A DNA stretch of 64,000 nt from an uncultured Chthonomonadales bacterium (GTDB lineage: Bacteria > Armatimonadota > Chthonomonadetes > Chthonomonadales > CAJBBX01). Below the pieces are notes generated by a model that was not told where the DNA came from, searched no databases, and was given only the letters and a program-made list of their open reading frames with translations. Within the stretch, counting starts at the first letter, position 1, and every line of letters begins with the position of its first letter. The DNA is taken from contig CALLMM010000010.1 of the NCBI GenBank assembly GCA_938005745.1, positions 62,001 to 126,000 of the forward strand, written 5' to 3'. The position numbers were made by a program, and so were the translations under genes. Shown piece after piece: positions 1 to 9,136 of this stretch.

Positions 1-398
1 GCGAGTCGCTGTCGCTAGTGGCGATGATCGGCGTCATTATGCTGACCGGGCTGATGGGGCGCAACGCGATTCTGCTGATAGACTATACCGCCACGCTGCG
101 CGCGCGCGGCTATGCCCGCAATGAGGCGGTGGTGGAGGCATGCGCGACGCGCCTGCGCCCGATCCTGATGACGACGCTCGCCACGATCTTCGGAATGCTG
201 CCGGTGGCGCTGCGGTTCGGGAGAGCGGCGGAACTGCGCGCGCCGATGGCGATTGTGGTGATCGGCGGACTGCTGGTCTCGACGCTGTTGACGATGGTGG
301 TGATCCCGTCGCTCTACACGCTGTTTGACGACCTGCAGCAGCGGATGGCGGGACGCGCCGGAGCGCGGCGCAGGGAGCGCGACGCTACGGCGGGATGA
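1..398 (+). CDS. RND-family efflux transporter, C-terminal end (partial)
   Basis: This is the 3' end of a large inner-membrane RND pump of the AcrB/CzcA group, which exports drugs or metals by proton antiport. The open frame enters from the window edge (first full codon at 3), so the N-terminus is missing. The visible part has the last transmembrane helices: a glycine-rich GVIMLTGLMGRNAILLIDY stretch, the conserved RLRPILMTT segment that precedes the penultimate helices, and a final helix ending in VVIPSLYTLFDD. A charged cytoplasmic tail of about 20 residues follows. The partner adaptor and outer-membrane genes would lie left of the window. Substrate cannot be judged. Confidence 0.9.
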   Translation, partial: ESLSLVAMIGVIMLTGLMGRNAILLIDYTATLRARGYARNEAVVEACATRLRPILMTTLATIFGMLPVALRFGRAAELRAPMAIVVIGGLLVSTLLTMVVIPSLYTLFDDLQQRMAGRAGARRRERDATAG

Positions 399-423
399 GC
401 GGGCAGGAGGGGGAAGGAAGCAG

Positions 424-1824
424 ATGGGGGACTTTACGCTGACGTTTTCTTCGGCGGCGGCGCTGGGGCGGATGATCCGGCGGCGCGAGATCTCATCGGT
501 GGAGCTGACGAAGATCTATCTGTCGCAGCTGGAGGATCGGGGGCGCGAACTGAATGCCGTCGCGGAGTTGACCCGTGATCTGGCGTTAAAGCAGGCGGCG
601 CAGGCGGATCGTGAAATCAGAGCGGGAAAGCCGCGCAGTCCGCTGCACGGCGTTCCCTACGGCGCGAAGGACCTGCTGGCGACAAAGGGCATTCCGACAC
701 AGTGGGGATCGCCCGCGCACAGGGGGCAGGTTTTCCCCTACGATGCGACGGTCATCGTCCGGCTGCGCGAGGCGGGGGCGGTGCTGGCGGCGAAGCTGGC
801 GATGATCGAACTGGCGGGCGGCGGAGGCTATGAGTTCGCCTCGGCGAGTCTGCACGGACCCTGCCTCAATCCCTGGGATAAGACGCGCTGGGCGGGCGGC
901 TCCTCCAGCGGCTCCGGGGCGGCGGTCGGCGCGGGAACGGTCGGGTTCGCCATCGGAACGGAGACTTGGGGATCCATCACCGTTCCGGCGGCGTTCTGCA
1001 ACGTCTGCGGACTGCGCCCGACCTACGGGCGGGTCTCGCGCTACGGCGCGATGGCGCTCTCCTGGACGATGGACAAGATCGGACCGATGGCGCGCTCGGC
1101 GGAGGACTGCGGGCTGATTCTGGCGGCGATTGCCGGTCCCGATCCGCGCGATCCCTCCTGCGCTCCCGGCAGGTTCGTCTTTCAGCCGCGCGCATTTGCC
1201 GGGCGAAAACTGCGTCTGGGCGTCCTGCCGACCGACTTCAAGGCGAATAAGGCTCCGGAGGCGGAGAAGAGCTTTCAGGAGGCGCTACAGGTCTTTCGGA
1301 AGCTGGGGCACTCGGTCGGTGAGGCAAAGCTGCCCGGATTCCCCTATGAGACGGCGGCGGGAACGATCATCGAGGTGGAGGGGGCGTCCGCCTTTGAGGA
1401 GCTGATCCGCAGTCCCCGGCTGGAACTGCTGGCGGACCGATCACAGCAGGCGGGGCTGCTTGCCGGGCTTGTAACGCCGGGAGCGGACTACCTGCGCGCC
1501 ATGCGGATCCGGAAGATGGCGGGACCGGTCGCCGTCCGGATTTTCGAGAAGTTCGATGCGCTGATCGCGCCGACGCTGCTGCAGGTCGCTCCTCCGGCGG
1601 ATAAGAGCCTCAACGAAAGCTGGGTCGGGATGGGCGGAAACGGCGGTCCGGGCAACCTGCTGGGATGGCCCAGCCTCTCCATCCCGATGCGTCCGGGGAA
1701 GGAGAACCTGCCTCTGGGACTGGAGATGATCGGCGCGCCGTTTCAGGAGATGACCCTGATCGCGCTCGGCATGGCGTTTCAGCGCGAGACCGAGTGGCAT
1801 CGCCGCACGCCTCCGGCGTTCTGA
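424..1824 (+). CDS. Amidase signature family hydrolase (GatA-like fold)
   Basis: A 466-aa amidase signature enzyme that would hydrolyse an amide bond by a Ser-cisSer-Lys triad. Lys82 sits in GVPYGAKDLL, the serine-rich loop GGSSSGSGAAVG covers residues 158-169, and the nucleophile is Ser184 in GTETWGSITVPAA. The usual TGGS at that point reads TWGS, a departure next to the nucleophile. The frame is open further upstream, but ATG 424 follows a GGGGAAGGA ribosome site, so I start there. No gatB or gatC is nearby, so a role in Glu-tRNA amidation is unlikely and the substrate is unknown. It ends just before a convergent ArsR gene. Confidence 0.85.
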   Translation: MGDFTLTFSSAAALGRMIRRREISSVELTKIYLSQLEDRGRELNAVAELTRDLALKQAAQADREIRAGKPRSPLHGVPYGAKDLLATKGIPTQWGSPAHRGQVFPYDATVIVRLREAGAVLAAKLAMIELAGGGGYEFASASLHGPCLNPWDKTRWAGGSSSGSGAAVGAGTVGFAIGTETWGSITVPAAFCNVCGLRPTYGRVSRYGAMALSWTMDKIGPMARSAEDCGLILAAIAGPDPRDPSCAPGRFVFQPRAFAGRKLRLGVLPTDFKANKAPEAEKSFQEALQVFRKLGHSVGEAKLPGFPYETAAGTIIEVEGASAFEELIRSPRLELLADRSQQAGLLAGLVTPGADYLRAMRIRKMAGPVAVRIFEKFDALIAPTLLQVAPPADKSLNESWVGMGGNGGPGNLLGWPSLSIPMRPGKENLPLGLEMIGAPFQEMTLIALGMAFQRETEWHRRTPPAF

Positions 1825-1836
1825 CGATCGGGCGGC

Positions 1837-2151
1837 TCAGGCGCGCCGTCCCTGATGTTTGCGGATACAGTCGAGCAGCATCAGGATACTGCGCTCTGCG
1901 ATGGAGTAGAGGATGTAGTTGCCGTCGCGTCTGGCGGTGAGGACGCCCTGATCTTTGAGGATGCGAAGCTGCTGGCTGACGACCGCCTGCTCCGCCTCGC
2001 ACGCCGCCACGATCTGCGAGACTGTGCGCGGTCCGTCCTCATGCTGCAGATAGTCCAGGATGCGCAGGCGAAGAGGATGCGCCGCGTTGCGAATGATCGG
2101 CGCGACGCGCTCCAGCACCTCCATTGAGATCAAAGGGTCCTCTGTTCGCAT
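1837..2151 (-). CDS. ArsR-family winged-helix transcriptional repressor
   Basis: A 104-aa ArsR/SmtB-type repressor. The winged helix spans about residues 20-90: HPLRLRILDYL, then a recognition helix around QAVVSQQLRILKDQGVL, then the wing RRDGNYILYSI. No obvious CXC metal site (ELCVCDL type) is present; a lone Cys lies before the recognition helix, so metal sensing is not supported. Two in-frame ATGs follow AAGGAG. The one at 2151 has six bases of spacing and is preferred over the one at 2157, which abuts the site. The promoter directly upstream is AT-rich and partly palindromic, so autoregulation is likely. The regulated target is not evident. Confidence 0.85.
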   Translation of the reverse strand: MRTEDPLISMEVLERVAPIIRNAAHPLRLRILDYLQHEDGPRTVSQIVAACEAEQAVVSQQLRILKDQGVLTARRDGNYILYSIAERSILMLLDCIRKHQGRRA

Positions 2152-2169
2152 CGGCATCTCCTTAACGCT

Positions 2170-2199
2170 ATGATATATCAGGGAATATATATATGTCAA
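2170..2199 (-). promoter_or_regulatory. Promoter and probable operator of the ArsR gene
   Basis: On the minus strand TTGACA (2199-2194) is followed after 16 bases by TATATC (2177-2172), or after 18 by TATCAT. The core is a run of TATATA with the self-complementary GATATATC. This is the most AT-rich promoter in the left half of the window and is a plausible ArsR dimer site. Confidence 0.65.
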
Positions 2200-2309
2200 G
2201 TATATGAAAAACGTGCTGCGTTTGCGTCGTCGGTAGCATCAGGAGACGCCTGCGCGATGGCTTCGCTGCGTCTGAGGGCATGCTGCGTGTGACTGGGACG
2301 GTAGCGCCT

Positions 2310-2435
2310 ATCGGATTGTCTTTGCGAGGGAGGCGCAGCGACCCCCTCTGTCCTTGCGAGGGAGCGTGAGCGACCGAAGCAATCTCCCGCGTTCCGGCAG
2401 GTGGAAGATCGCTTCGCTTCGCTCGCAATGACAGG
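2310..2435. repeat. Cluster of dispersed TTGCGAG...GAAGCAATCTC repeats
   Basis: Gene-poor 2152-2585 holds several copies of a short repeat seen twice more in this window: TTGCGAGGGAG near 2322 and 2354, GAAGCAATCTC near 2377, and the inverted form GCTTCGCTTCGCTCGCAATGACA near 2410-2432. The forms can pair with each other. No protein is supported in this stretch; it looks like an intergenic repeat island. Confidence 0.65.
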
Positions 2436-2473
2436 GCAGGGTCCAGTAACACATAACTGCCGCAGCAGAGGCG

Positions 2474-2505
2474 AAAAAAACGCCGGCGCGGGTTCTCCGC
2501 GCCGG
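2474..2505 (-). terminator. Intrinsic terminator reading leftward
   Basis: Perfect 9-bp stem CCGGCGCGG / CCGCGCCGG (2483-2491, 2497-2505) with a 5-base loop. It is followed on the minus strand by seven Ts (2480-2474). No minus-strand gene lies to its right, so it may shield the ArsR gene from antisense read-through. A TATAAT at 2516-2521 just beyond it may serve lepB. Confidence 0.6.
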
Positions 2506-2585
2506 TGATTAGCCGTATAATAACGGAAGAAACTGTCTGAACTGTGTCAGGTTCGCCTGACAGGGAAGCGTAAAAGACCCGTCTC

Positions 2586-3209
2586 ATGCTCTGGACCGTT
2601 CTATTTTTGATCGCGATGACCTGCGTGCGGATGAGCCTTTCGATCGCGGAGCGATGCGCCGAAAAGCCCCATCCGAACCTGCGTACGACCGGCGAGATCC
2701 TGGAGTCGTTTATCATCGCGGTCGTCATCGTCTTTCTGGTGATCCGCCCCTTTCTGGTTCAGACCTTCTACATTCCCTCACACTCCATGACCCCGACGCT
2801 CCAGCTGGATGACCGCATTCTGGTCAACAAGCTGAGCTACCGTTTCAGCGCGCCGCAGCGCAATGAGGTGGTTGTATTCAACGCTCCGAAGGAGGCGACG
2901 TTCGGCGACGACTCGCCGGAAGATGAGACCTTCGTGAAGCGCGTCGTCGCGCTGGAGGGAGAGGTGGTGGAGGTCCATAACGGCAGGGTCTACGTGAACA
3001 ATCACGCGCTCAACGAGCCGTTCCTGCAGGAGCCGATAGACTACGATATGCCGCCGATGGTCGTGCCGCCGGGAAAGCTGTTCGTTCTGGGAGATAACCG
3101 CAACCACAGCAACGACAGCCATCGGTGGGGAATGCTGGATCGAAACCGGCTGGTCGGCAGAGCCGTGCTGATCTTCTGGCCCCCCTCGCGGTTCGGTCAG
3201 ATTCGTTAA
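2586..3209 (+). CDS. lepB: Signal peptidase I
   Basis: A 207-aa type I signal peptidase that cleaves Sec and Tat signal peptides on the outer face of the inner membrane. One clear membrane helix covers about residues 41-58. It is followed by box B YIPSHSMTP with nucleophile Ser67, box D FVKRVVALEGE with general base Lys118, and box E GDNRNHSNDSHRWG near 169-182. ATG 2586 has no good ribosome site. Met11 or Met16 are alternatives, and neither changes the catalytic part. The protein is at the short end for the family. It probably processes the many exported proteins of this genome. Confidence 0.93.
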   Translation: MLWTVLFLIAMTCVRMSLSIAERCAEKPHPNLRTTGEILESFIIAVVIVFLVIRPFLVQTFYIPSHSMTPTLQLDDRILVNKLSYRFSAPQRNEVVVFNAPKEATFGDDSPEDETFVKRVVALEGEVVEVHNGRVYVNNHALNEPFLQEPIDYDMPPMVVPPGKLFVLGDNRNHSNDSHRWGMLDRNRLVGRAVLIFWPPSRFGQIR

Positions 3210-3283
3210 GAGATGTTACGCGGAGCGTGTAACCCTGCTCTCTCTGCTGTCGAAATATCGCCTCAGGAGAACCCTGCGCTGCC

Positions 3284-4198
3284 ATGACCGCCATTCTCGT
3301 CGAAAATCTGGTGAAGACCTACAACGGCGTCCGCGCGGTGGACGGCGTCAGCTTCACGGTGGAGAAGGGGGAGATCTTCGGCTTGCTGGGTCCCAACGGC
3401 GCGGGGAAGACCACCACCGTGGAGATCCTGGAGGGTCTGCGCGCGGCGGATTCCGGACGCGCCGAAGTGCTGGGCATGGACATGCGCCGGGACGGCAGCC
3501 GGATCAAGCAGTGCGTCGGCGTCACCCTGCAGACCGCGACCCTGATGCCCAATCTGACCGCCCGGGAGCTGCTCGATCTGTTCGGCAGCTTCTATCCCCG
3601 CTCCCTTTCTCCCGACGACCTGCTGGCGCGTCTGGGACTGGAGGAGAAGCGAAACGCCCGGGTGCAGACGCTCTCCGGCGGGCAGCAGCAGCGCCTGGCA
3701 GTCGCCCTCGCGCTCATCAACGACCCCGAACTGGTCTTTCTCGACGAGCCGACGACCGGACTGGATCCGCAGGCGCGCCGCAGTCTGTGGGAGGTGATCG
3801 GCGATATGCACCGCGTCGGGAAGACCGTCTTCCTGACGACGCACTACATGGAGGAGGCGGAGCGGCTGTGCGACCGGATCGCCATCATGGATCACGGGCG
3901 CATTCTGGCGATGGACACGCCCCGCGGTCTGGTGCAGGCGCAGTTCACCGAGCGCGCCATTCAGTTCACGATTCCGGAGGGGGTGGATCCCGCGCTCTTT
4001 GCGCAGGTTCCGGGAGTTCTGCGGATTGTGACCGAGAACGGCGATGTGGTGCTCTATTCGGAGACGGTGCAGAGGACGCTGAGCAGCCTGATGGAGTGGG
4101 CGGCGGCGCAGAAAATGGAACTGGATGATATTCACCTGCGGCGGGCGACGCTGGAGGATGTCTTCATCAAGCTGACAGGTCGGAGAATACGCGATTGA
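3284..4198 (+). CDS. ABC transporter ATP-binding protein, DrrA-type exporter
   Basis: A 304-aa ATPase subunit. Walker A GPNGAGKTT is at 36-44, the signature LSGGQQQR begins at 130, Walker B LVFLDEP is at 150-156 and the switch His lies in LTTHYMEEAERLCDR. A C-terminal extension of about 90 residues, ending in a [12 protein letters not shown]-like tail, is typical of the DrrA/CcmA group that powers ABC-2 permeases. ATG 3284 follows an AGGAG about 11 bases upstream. The stop overlaps the start of the permease gene, so the pair is translationally coupled. Exported substrate is unknown. Confidence 0.93.
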   Translation: MTAILVENLVKTYNGVRAVDGVSFTVEKGEIFGLLGPNGAGKTTTVEILEGLRAADSGRAEVLGMDMRRDGSRIKQCVGVTLQTATLMPNLTARELLDLFGSFYPRSLSPDDLLARLGLEEKRNARVQTLSGGQQQRLAVALALINDPELVFLDEPTTGLDPQARRSLWEVIGDMHRVGKTVFLTTHYMEEAERLCDRIAIMDHGRILAMDTPRGLVQAQFTERAIQFTIPEGVDPALFAQVPGVLRIVTENGDVVLYSETVQRTLSSLMEWAAAQKMELDDIHLRRATLEDVFIKLTGRRIRD

Positions 4199-5304
4199 CC
4201 GCCTTTTTGAAAATGACGCAAGCCGGACTGAAGTCGTTCCTGCGGGACCGATCCGGGCTTTTCTGGAGCTTCTTTTTCCCTGTCTTCTTCATCGTGATCT
4301 TTGGCTCCGTCTTCGGACGCGCGGGCAATCGAGATCAGAGCCTGCGCTTTCAGATCGGGCTGGTAACGACCGGGCTGCCGATAGACGCCGCCTGGATCCC
4401 CGATGTGTTCAAAAAGGTTCCGGTCTTCACGGTGCATGAGGGCGCGCTGGAGGCGGAGAAGCGCGCGCTGATCCGGGGCGACCGACGGGCGGTGGTGGTC
4501 TTCCCGCCCGACCTGATAGATCATATTCAGATCGGTCAGCCCGCCGAAATTCAGGTCTACTACGATCCGGCGCAGGAGCAGACCTCCCGGACGGTGGTCG
4601 GGATCGTCGAACAGGTGCTGGCGGGCATAGACAAAGGGTTGAGCGGCTCCCCAACCCTGCTGCAGGTCAGGCAGATGCCGGTAGCGCCGGACGGAGCGCG
4701 GGAGCTGAACCTGCGCGGCATAGACTACCTGCTGCCGGGCATCCTCGCCATGACGATCATGCAGCTTGGTCTGTTTACCGCCATCCCGATCATCAACATG
4801 CGCGAGAAGGGGATTCTCAAACGTCTGCGCGCCACGCCCCTGCCGCGCTCGACGCTGGTAACCAGTCAGATCGCGCAGCGGCTCGTGATCGGGGTGATCC
4901 AGACCTTCACGATCATCGCCATCGGGATGTTTCTCTACCGTTTCCGCGTCTCCGGCTCGTGGCTGGCGCTGATGGGGGTGGTGGTGCTGGGCGTGCTGAC
5001 CTTCATCTGCATCGGGGCGATCCTCGCCAGCATCGCCCGCACGCAGGAGAGCGGGGTCTCGCTGGTGCAGCTGGTGAACCTGCCGATGATGTTCCTCTCC
5101 GGACTGTTTATTCCAATGGAGTTCATTCCCCGCTATCTGCTGCCCGTCTCGCAGGCGCTGCCGGCGACCTATCTGGCGGACGCTCTGCGTGCCATCATGC
5201 TCAGCGCGCCCTCCGCGCACTCGCTCACGACCGATCTGGCGGTGATCGTCGCATGGCTGCTGGGCAGTCTGTTTCTGGCGGCGCGGCTCTTCCGGTGGGA
5301 GTGA
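4195..5304 (+). CDS. ABC-2 type transporter permease
   Basis: A 369-aa membrane subunit partnering the preceding ATPase. It has a first helix at about 20-40, a large outward-facing domain up to about residue 180 and five further helices, with the conserved helix [13 protein letters not shown] before the last. This is the ABC-2 fold used by drug, polysaccharide and YhgE/Pip-type exporters. I take TTG 4195 as start because it overlaps the upstream TGA and has GGAG nine bases before it. ATG 4213 is the alternative. The ABC pair most likely exports a small molecule or lipid. Confidence 0.9.
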   Translation: MTAFLKMTQAGLKSFLRDRSGLFWSFFFPVFFIVIFGSVFGRAGNRDQSLRFQIGLVTTGLPIDAAWIPDVFKKVPVFTVHEGALEAEKRALIRGDRRAVVVFPPDLIDHIQIGQPAEIQVYYDPAQEQTSRTVVGIVEQVLAGIDKGLSGSPTLLQVRQMPVAPDGARELNLRGIDYLLPGILAMTIMQLGLFTAIPIINMREKGILKRLRATPLPRSTLVTSQIAQRLVIGVIQTFTIIAIGMFLYRFRVSGSWLALMGVVVLGVLTFICIGAILASIARTQESGVSLVQLVNLPMMFLSGLFIPMEFIPRYLLPVSQALPATYLADALRAIMLSAPSAHSLTTDLAVIVAWLLGSLFLAARLFRWE

Positions 5305-5333
5305 GCGGCGCGCTCTGCGCCTGTCGCCGGGTC

Positions 5334-5362
5334 TTTACAAACCTCCGGACTCTGGTTATAAT
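5334..5362 (+). promoter_or_regulatory. Sigma70-type promoter for the ATP-grasp operon
   Basis: TTTACA (5334-5339), 17 bases, then a consensus TATAAT (5357-5362). It gives a leader of about 115 bases before the ATP-grasp start. Confidence 0.75.
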
Positions 5363-5485
5363 GACCCTCTAGCCGTTACCTCTCCGAAAGCAGCGTCGCT
5401 CTCTTTCGTCTGTTCGACGGTGTCACCGACCGACGCCCGTCCGCCTGCCTTCTATCTGTTTTTTCAGGGGAGAACTGACGCCGGT

Positions 5486-7039
5486 ATGGGGCTTTGCGAC
5501 GACTATCAGACCGAAGGTTTCTATGATGAGATGTTTGCCGCCGACGGCACGCCGCGACCGCACTACGAACCGCTCTATCGCACGCTGCAGGGGATGCGGG
5601 TGGAGGAGTTTCAGGCGCGCTGCGAACTGGCGGAGCTGACCCTTATTCATCAGGGCATCACCTTCACCGTCTACGGCGATGAGCGGGGCATCGAGAAGCC
5701 GTTCCCGCTCGATCTCATTCCCCGGATCGTTCCCGCGCACGAGTGGGAGCATATCGAACGGGGGCTGACTCAGCGGGTACGCGCGCTCAATCTGTTTCTG
5801 CAGGATGTCTATCACGACCAGAAGATCTGCCGGGACGGAGTCATCCCGCGCGAACTGGTCGTCAACGCCGCGCACTATCGCCGCGAGTTTCAGGGCGCGC
5901 GCGTGCCGCACGACATCTACGTGCATATCTGCGGAACCGATCTGGTGCGTGACCGCGACGGAACCTACCGCGTTCTGGAGGACAACTGCCGCACGCCCTC
6001 CGGCGTCTCTTACATGCTGGAGAGCCGCCTGATCCTGATGCGCGTCTTCCCGACGCTCTTCCGGCAGAACGCCGTGCGTCCCATAGATCACTACACTACG
6101 CTGCTGCTGGAGAACCTGCGCGAACTGGCTCCCCCCGACCGCCACGATCCGACCGTCGCGCTGCTGACGCCCGGCGTCTACAACAGCGCCTATTTCGAGC
6201 ACAGCTTTCTGGCGCAGCAGATGGGCATCGAACTGGTCGAAGGGCGCGATCTGTTTGTCAACGAGAATATGGTCTACATGAAGACCACGCGCGGACCGCA
6301 ACGGGTGGATGTGCTCTACCGGCGGGTGGATGACGACTTTCTCGATCCGGTCACCTTCCGCCCCGACTCAGCGCTGGGCGTTCCGGGACTGGTCAACGCC
6401 TACCGCGCAGGCAATATCGGGCTGGCGAACGGGATCGGCACGGGCGTCGCCGACGATAAGGTGATCTACGCCTATGTCCCGAAGATGATCGAGTACTATC
6501 TGGCAGAAAGCCCCGTCCTGCCCAACGTCGAGACCTATCTCGCCTGGAGACCGGACGACCTGAAGTATATCGTGGAGCATATAGATCAGATGGTGGTCAA
6601 AGCCGCCAACGAGTCGGGCGGCTACGGAATGCTGATCGGACCGCAGGCGAGCCGCGCCGAATGCCGCGAATTCGCGGAGAAGATCAAAGCCGATCCCCGC
6701 AACTATATCGCGCAGCCGCTGGTTGCCCTGTCGCGCTGCCCCTGTTTTGTGGACGGAAGGCTGGAGGGGCGTCATGTGGACCTGCGCCCCTACGTGCTCT
6801 GCGGGAAGGAGATACGGGTGGTTCCGGGCGGTCTGACCCGCGTGGCGCTGCGGCGAGGCTCCTATGTGGTCAACTCCTCGCAGGGCGGCGGCAGCAAGGA
6901 CACCTGGGTGCTGCGCAACGGCGGCGAGGAGGAGGGGGCGTCCGCGATGCAGCAGGCGATGCCGCGCGCTGGAGGCGCGATGTCGCAGTCGCAGAGAGGG
7001 CGGGCGTCTTCGCCCCGGACAGGAGGCGCGCCATGTTAA
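5486..7039 (+). CDS. Circularly permuted ATP-grasp protein (DUF404/DUF407)
   Basis: A 517-aa circularly permuted ATP-grasp enzyme, a family predicted to ligate amino acids or peptides; its substrate is unknown. Family marks include the N-terminal YDEMF....PRPHYEPLY segment, the central [10 protein letters not shown] and [13 protein letters not shown] motifs, and the ATP loop [17 protein letters not shown]. The frame is open to GTG 5420, but ATG 5486 begins where homologues begin and has GGGGAG about 13 bases upstream. The last 40 residues are low-complexity and overlap the next gene by 7 bases. It heads the ATP-grasp / alpha-E / transglutaminase triad, which is known as a conserved neighbourhood. 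Confidence 0.9.
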   Translation: MGLCDDYQTEGFYDEMFAADGTPRPHYEPLYRTLQGMRVEEFQARCELAELTLIHQGITFTVYGDERGIEKPFPLDLIPRIVPAHEWEHIERGLTQRVRALNLFLQDVYHDQKICRDGVIPRELVVNAAHYRREFQGARVPHDIYVHICGTDLVRDRDGTYRVLEDNCRTPSGVSYMLESRLILMRVFPTLFRQNAVRPIDHYTTLLLENLRELAPPDRHDPTVALLTPGVYNSAYFEHSFLAQQMGIELVEGRDLFVNENMVYMKTTRGPQRVDVLYRRVDDDFLDPVTFRPDSALGVPGLVNAYRAGNIGLANGIGTGVADDKVIYAYVPKMIEYYLAESPVLPNVETYLAWRPDDLKYIVEHIDQMVVKAANESGGYGMLIGPQASRAECREFAEKIKADPRNYIAQPLVALSRCPCFVDGRLEGRHVDLRPYVLCGKEIRVVPGGLTRVALRRGSYVVNSSQGGGSKDTWVLRNGGEEEGASAMQQAMPRAGGAMSQSQRGRASSPRTGGAPC

Positions 7040-8010
7040 GCCGGGACGCCGACTCCTGCTTCTGGATCGGACGCTATATCGAGCGCGCCGAAGCGACGGC
7101 GCGGATGATTGATGTGCACTATCACTTCCGGCTGGAGAGCGCGTGGCTGAGCGAGCCGATGCGCTGGAGCTCCATCCTCTCCATCTCCGGCGATCTGGAG
7201 GAGTATCAGTTGCGTTACGCCGATGAGGATGAGCGCACCATCATTCAGTTCTTCGTCTTCGATACGACCAACTACAACTCGATTCTCTCCTGCATTCGCG
7301 CCGCCCGCGAGAACGCCCGCGCCATCCGAGAGCAGATCTCCTCGGAGATGTGGCAGTGCATCAACACCACCTACCTCGATCTGCGCGAATGGAGCGTGGA
7401 GCGGGTCTATGAGCGTTCGCCGCACTCCTTCTTCCAGTGGGTCAAGGACGCCTCGCATCTGTTTCAGGGGATCGCAAACCGCACGCTGATGATGGGGGAG
7501 AGCCGGGACTTTCTGGACGCGGGGCGGTTTCTGGAGCGCGCCGGTCAGACTGCGCGCATTCTGGATGTGCGCTATCACGACCTGATGAGGCTGGCGGAGG
7601 AGACCAACTCCCGGGCGCAGACGCCTGCCGGCGCGGAGGAGATCGTCAATGTGCACGGCTGGATTGCGCTGCTCAAGTCGGTCGGGGCGTATGAGGCGTA
7701 CCGCAAGACCTTCCATGAAGGGGTGACCCCAGCGCGCGTGGCGGCGTTTCTGATCCTCAATCCCAGCTTCCCGGCGTCGGTGCGGCACAGCATCGGGCGG
7801 GTGGAGGGCTGTCTGCGGCGGATCAGCGGCAACCGCGAACCGACTCCCTCCAATGCGGCGGAACGCGCCGTCGGCAGGCTCTACAGCGAGCTGACCTACC
7901 TGACCCCGGATGAGATGATCGCCCGCGAACTGCATCTCTTTCTGGGGCATCTGCAGGCGCAGTGTAACGAGATCGGAAGCGCCATTGCCGCAACCTATCT
8001 GCAGTACTGA
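7033..8010 (+). CDS. Alpha-E domain protein (DUF403)
   Basis: A 325-aa, mostly helical alpha-E protein that accompanies circularly permuted ATP-grasp enzymes. It starts with the hallmark [19 protein letters not shown], and the same motif recurs near residue 165 as [17 protein letters not shown], indicating an internal duplication. ATG 7033 has a full AGGAGG site seven bases upstream and lies inside the end of the previous gene, so translation is coupled. The frame runs further upstream, but that part is shadow. No catalytic residues are known for the family, and a scaffold or acceptor role in peptide tagging is only a hypothesis. Confidence 0.9.
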   Translation: MLSRDADSCFWIGRYIERAEATARMIDVHYHFRLESAWLSEPMRWSSILSISGDLEEYQLRYADEDERTIIQFFVFDTTNYNSILSCIRAARENARAIREQISSEMWQCINTTYLDLREWSVERVYERSPHSFFQWVKDASHLFQGIANRTLMMGESRDFLDAGRFLERAGQTARILDVRYHDLMRLAEETNSRAQTPAGAEEIVNVHGWIALLKSVGAYEAYRKTFHEGVTPARVAAFLILNPSFPASVRHSIGRVEGCLRRISGNREPTPSNAAERAVGRLYSELTYLTPDEMIARELHLFLGHLQAQCNEIGSAIAATYLQY

Positions 8011-8108
8011 CCCGCGCGGCAAGCCGGAGAGGATCTGCCGGGAAAACATGTCGGTTCGGGACCACGCCGCCCGATACTGGGAACCGCGTCGTCATCATCG
8101 GCTCTACT

Positions 8109-8981
8109 ATGCTCCTGCGCGTTCATCATAAAACGACCTATCGCTACTCCGCGCCGGTAACGGAGAGCCATAACGAGGTGCGTCTGCATCCCCTCACGGA
8201 TGAGGATCAGACGCGCCTGGAGTTTCAGTTGACCCTGTCGCCTCCGGCGCGCGTCTTCTCCTATGAGCAGCCAGGCGGCATCGTCAGCCACTTCAATATC
8301 CATGTCCCGCATACCGAACTGGTGATCCTGGCGGAGTCGCTGGTGCAGACCTACCGCCACGACCCGTTCGAGCGGCTCAACTGGGTGGAGGACGACTGGG
8401 GCTTCTATGCGCGGGAGGATATCCGCCAGCGCTACGCCGAGTACCTGGCGCCGACCCGCGCCGTGCCGTTTCATCCGGAACTGGAACGGATTGCGCAGCT
8501 CACGCGGCGGCAGGCGGGGGTCAGCGCCGCCTCCTTTCTCTACACCCTGACCCGGCTGCTGCACCGTCTGCTAGAGTACAAGCCTGGCGCAACCCATGTG
8601 CATACCACGCTGGAGCAGTTTCTGGAGAACCCGCGGGGAGTCTGTCAGGATTTCGCGCACCTGATGCTGGCGGTCTGCCGCCGCGAGGGGATACCCGCTC
8701 GCTACGTCTGCGGCTATCTCTACGGAGGATACGAGACGCTGGAGATCCGCGGGCAGCAGGCGTCGCACGCCTGGATCGAGTGCCTGATGCCGGGGGAGCG
8801 GTGGTGCGGCTTCGATCCGACCAACAGCCTGCTGGTAAACGACTACTACGTCAAGGCGTTCGTCGGACGCGACTACTCCGACGTGACCCCGACACGCGGC
8901 GTCTACCGCGGACCTGCTCATCACGAGTTGACCGTGGAGGTGGACGTGAAGGATGCGGAGCGCGAAGCGGACCGCCGGTGA
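8109..8981 (+). CDS. Transglutaminase-like cysteine peptidase
   Basis: A 290-aa cytoplasmic protein with an N-terminal bacterial transglutaminase-associated region (about 1-85) and a transglutaminase core. The catalytic triad is visible: Cys179 in RGVCQDFAHL, His220 in QASHAWIEC and Asp236 in GFDPTNSL. No signal peptide is seen. It is the third member of the triad with the ATP-grasp and alpha-E proteins, in which it is predicted to cleave or transfer the peptide the ligase makes. The 98-base gap and weak ribosome site suggest looser coupling than for the first two genes. Confidence 0.9.
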   Translation: MLLRVHHKTTYRYSAPVTESHNEVRLHPLTDEDQTRLEFQLTLSPPARVFSYEQPGGIVSHFNIHVPHTELVILAESLVQTYRHDPFERLNWVEDDWGFYAREDIRQRYAEYLAPTRAVPFHPELERIAQLTRRQAGVSAASFLYTLTRLLHRLLEYKPGATHVHTTLEQFLENPRGVCQDFAHLMLAVCRREGIPARYVCGYLYGGYETLEIRGQQASHAWIECLMPGERWCGFDPTNSLLVNDYYVKAFVGRDYSDVTPTRGVYRGPAHHELTVEVDVKDAEREADRR

Positions 8982-9136
8982 AACGGCGCCGATGAAACCG
9001 ATGTGGCGGAAGCCGCGTATAAAACAGCAGCATCGTGCGCGCAGAGTGTGAACCGCCCCTCTCTGCGCGGAAGACGCGCCGCTATTTCACCGCCTCTCCG
9101 GCAGATATCGGACCGGCAAGGAGCAGGAAACAGGCT

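Noticed and set aside
2586-2728. Antisense open frame over the lepB start
   Set aside because: The 186-codon frame on the minus strand overlaps the repeat island and lepB, has no start site, and contains repeat-encoded peptide.
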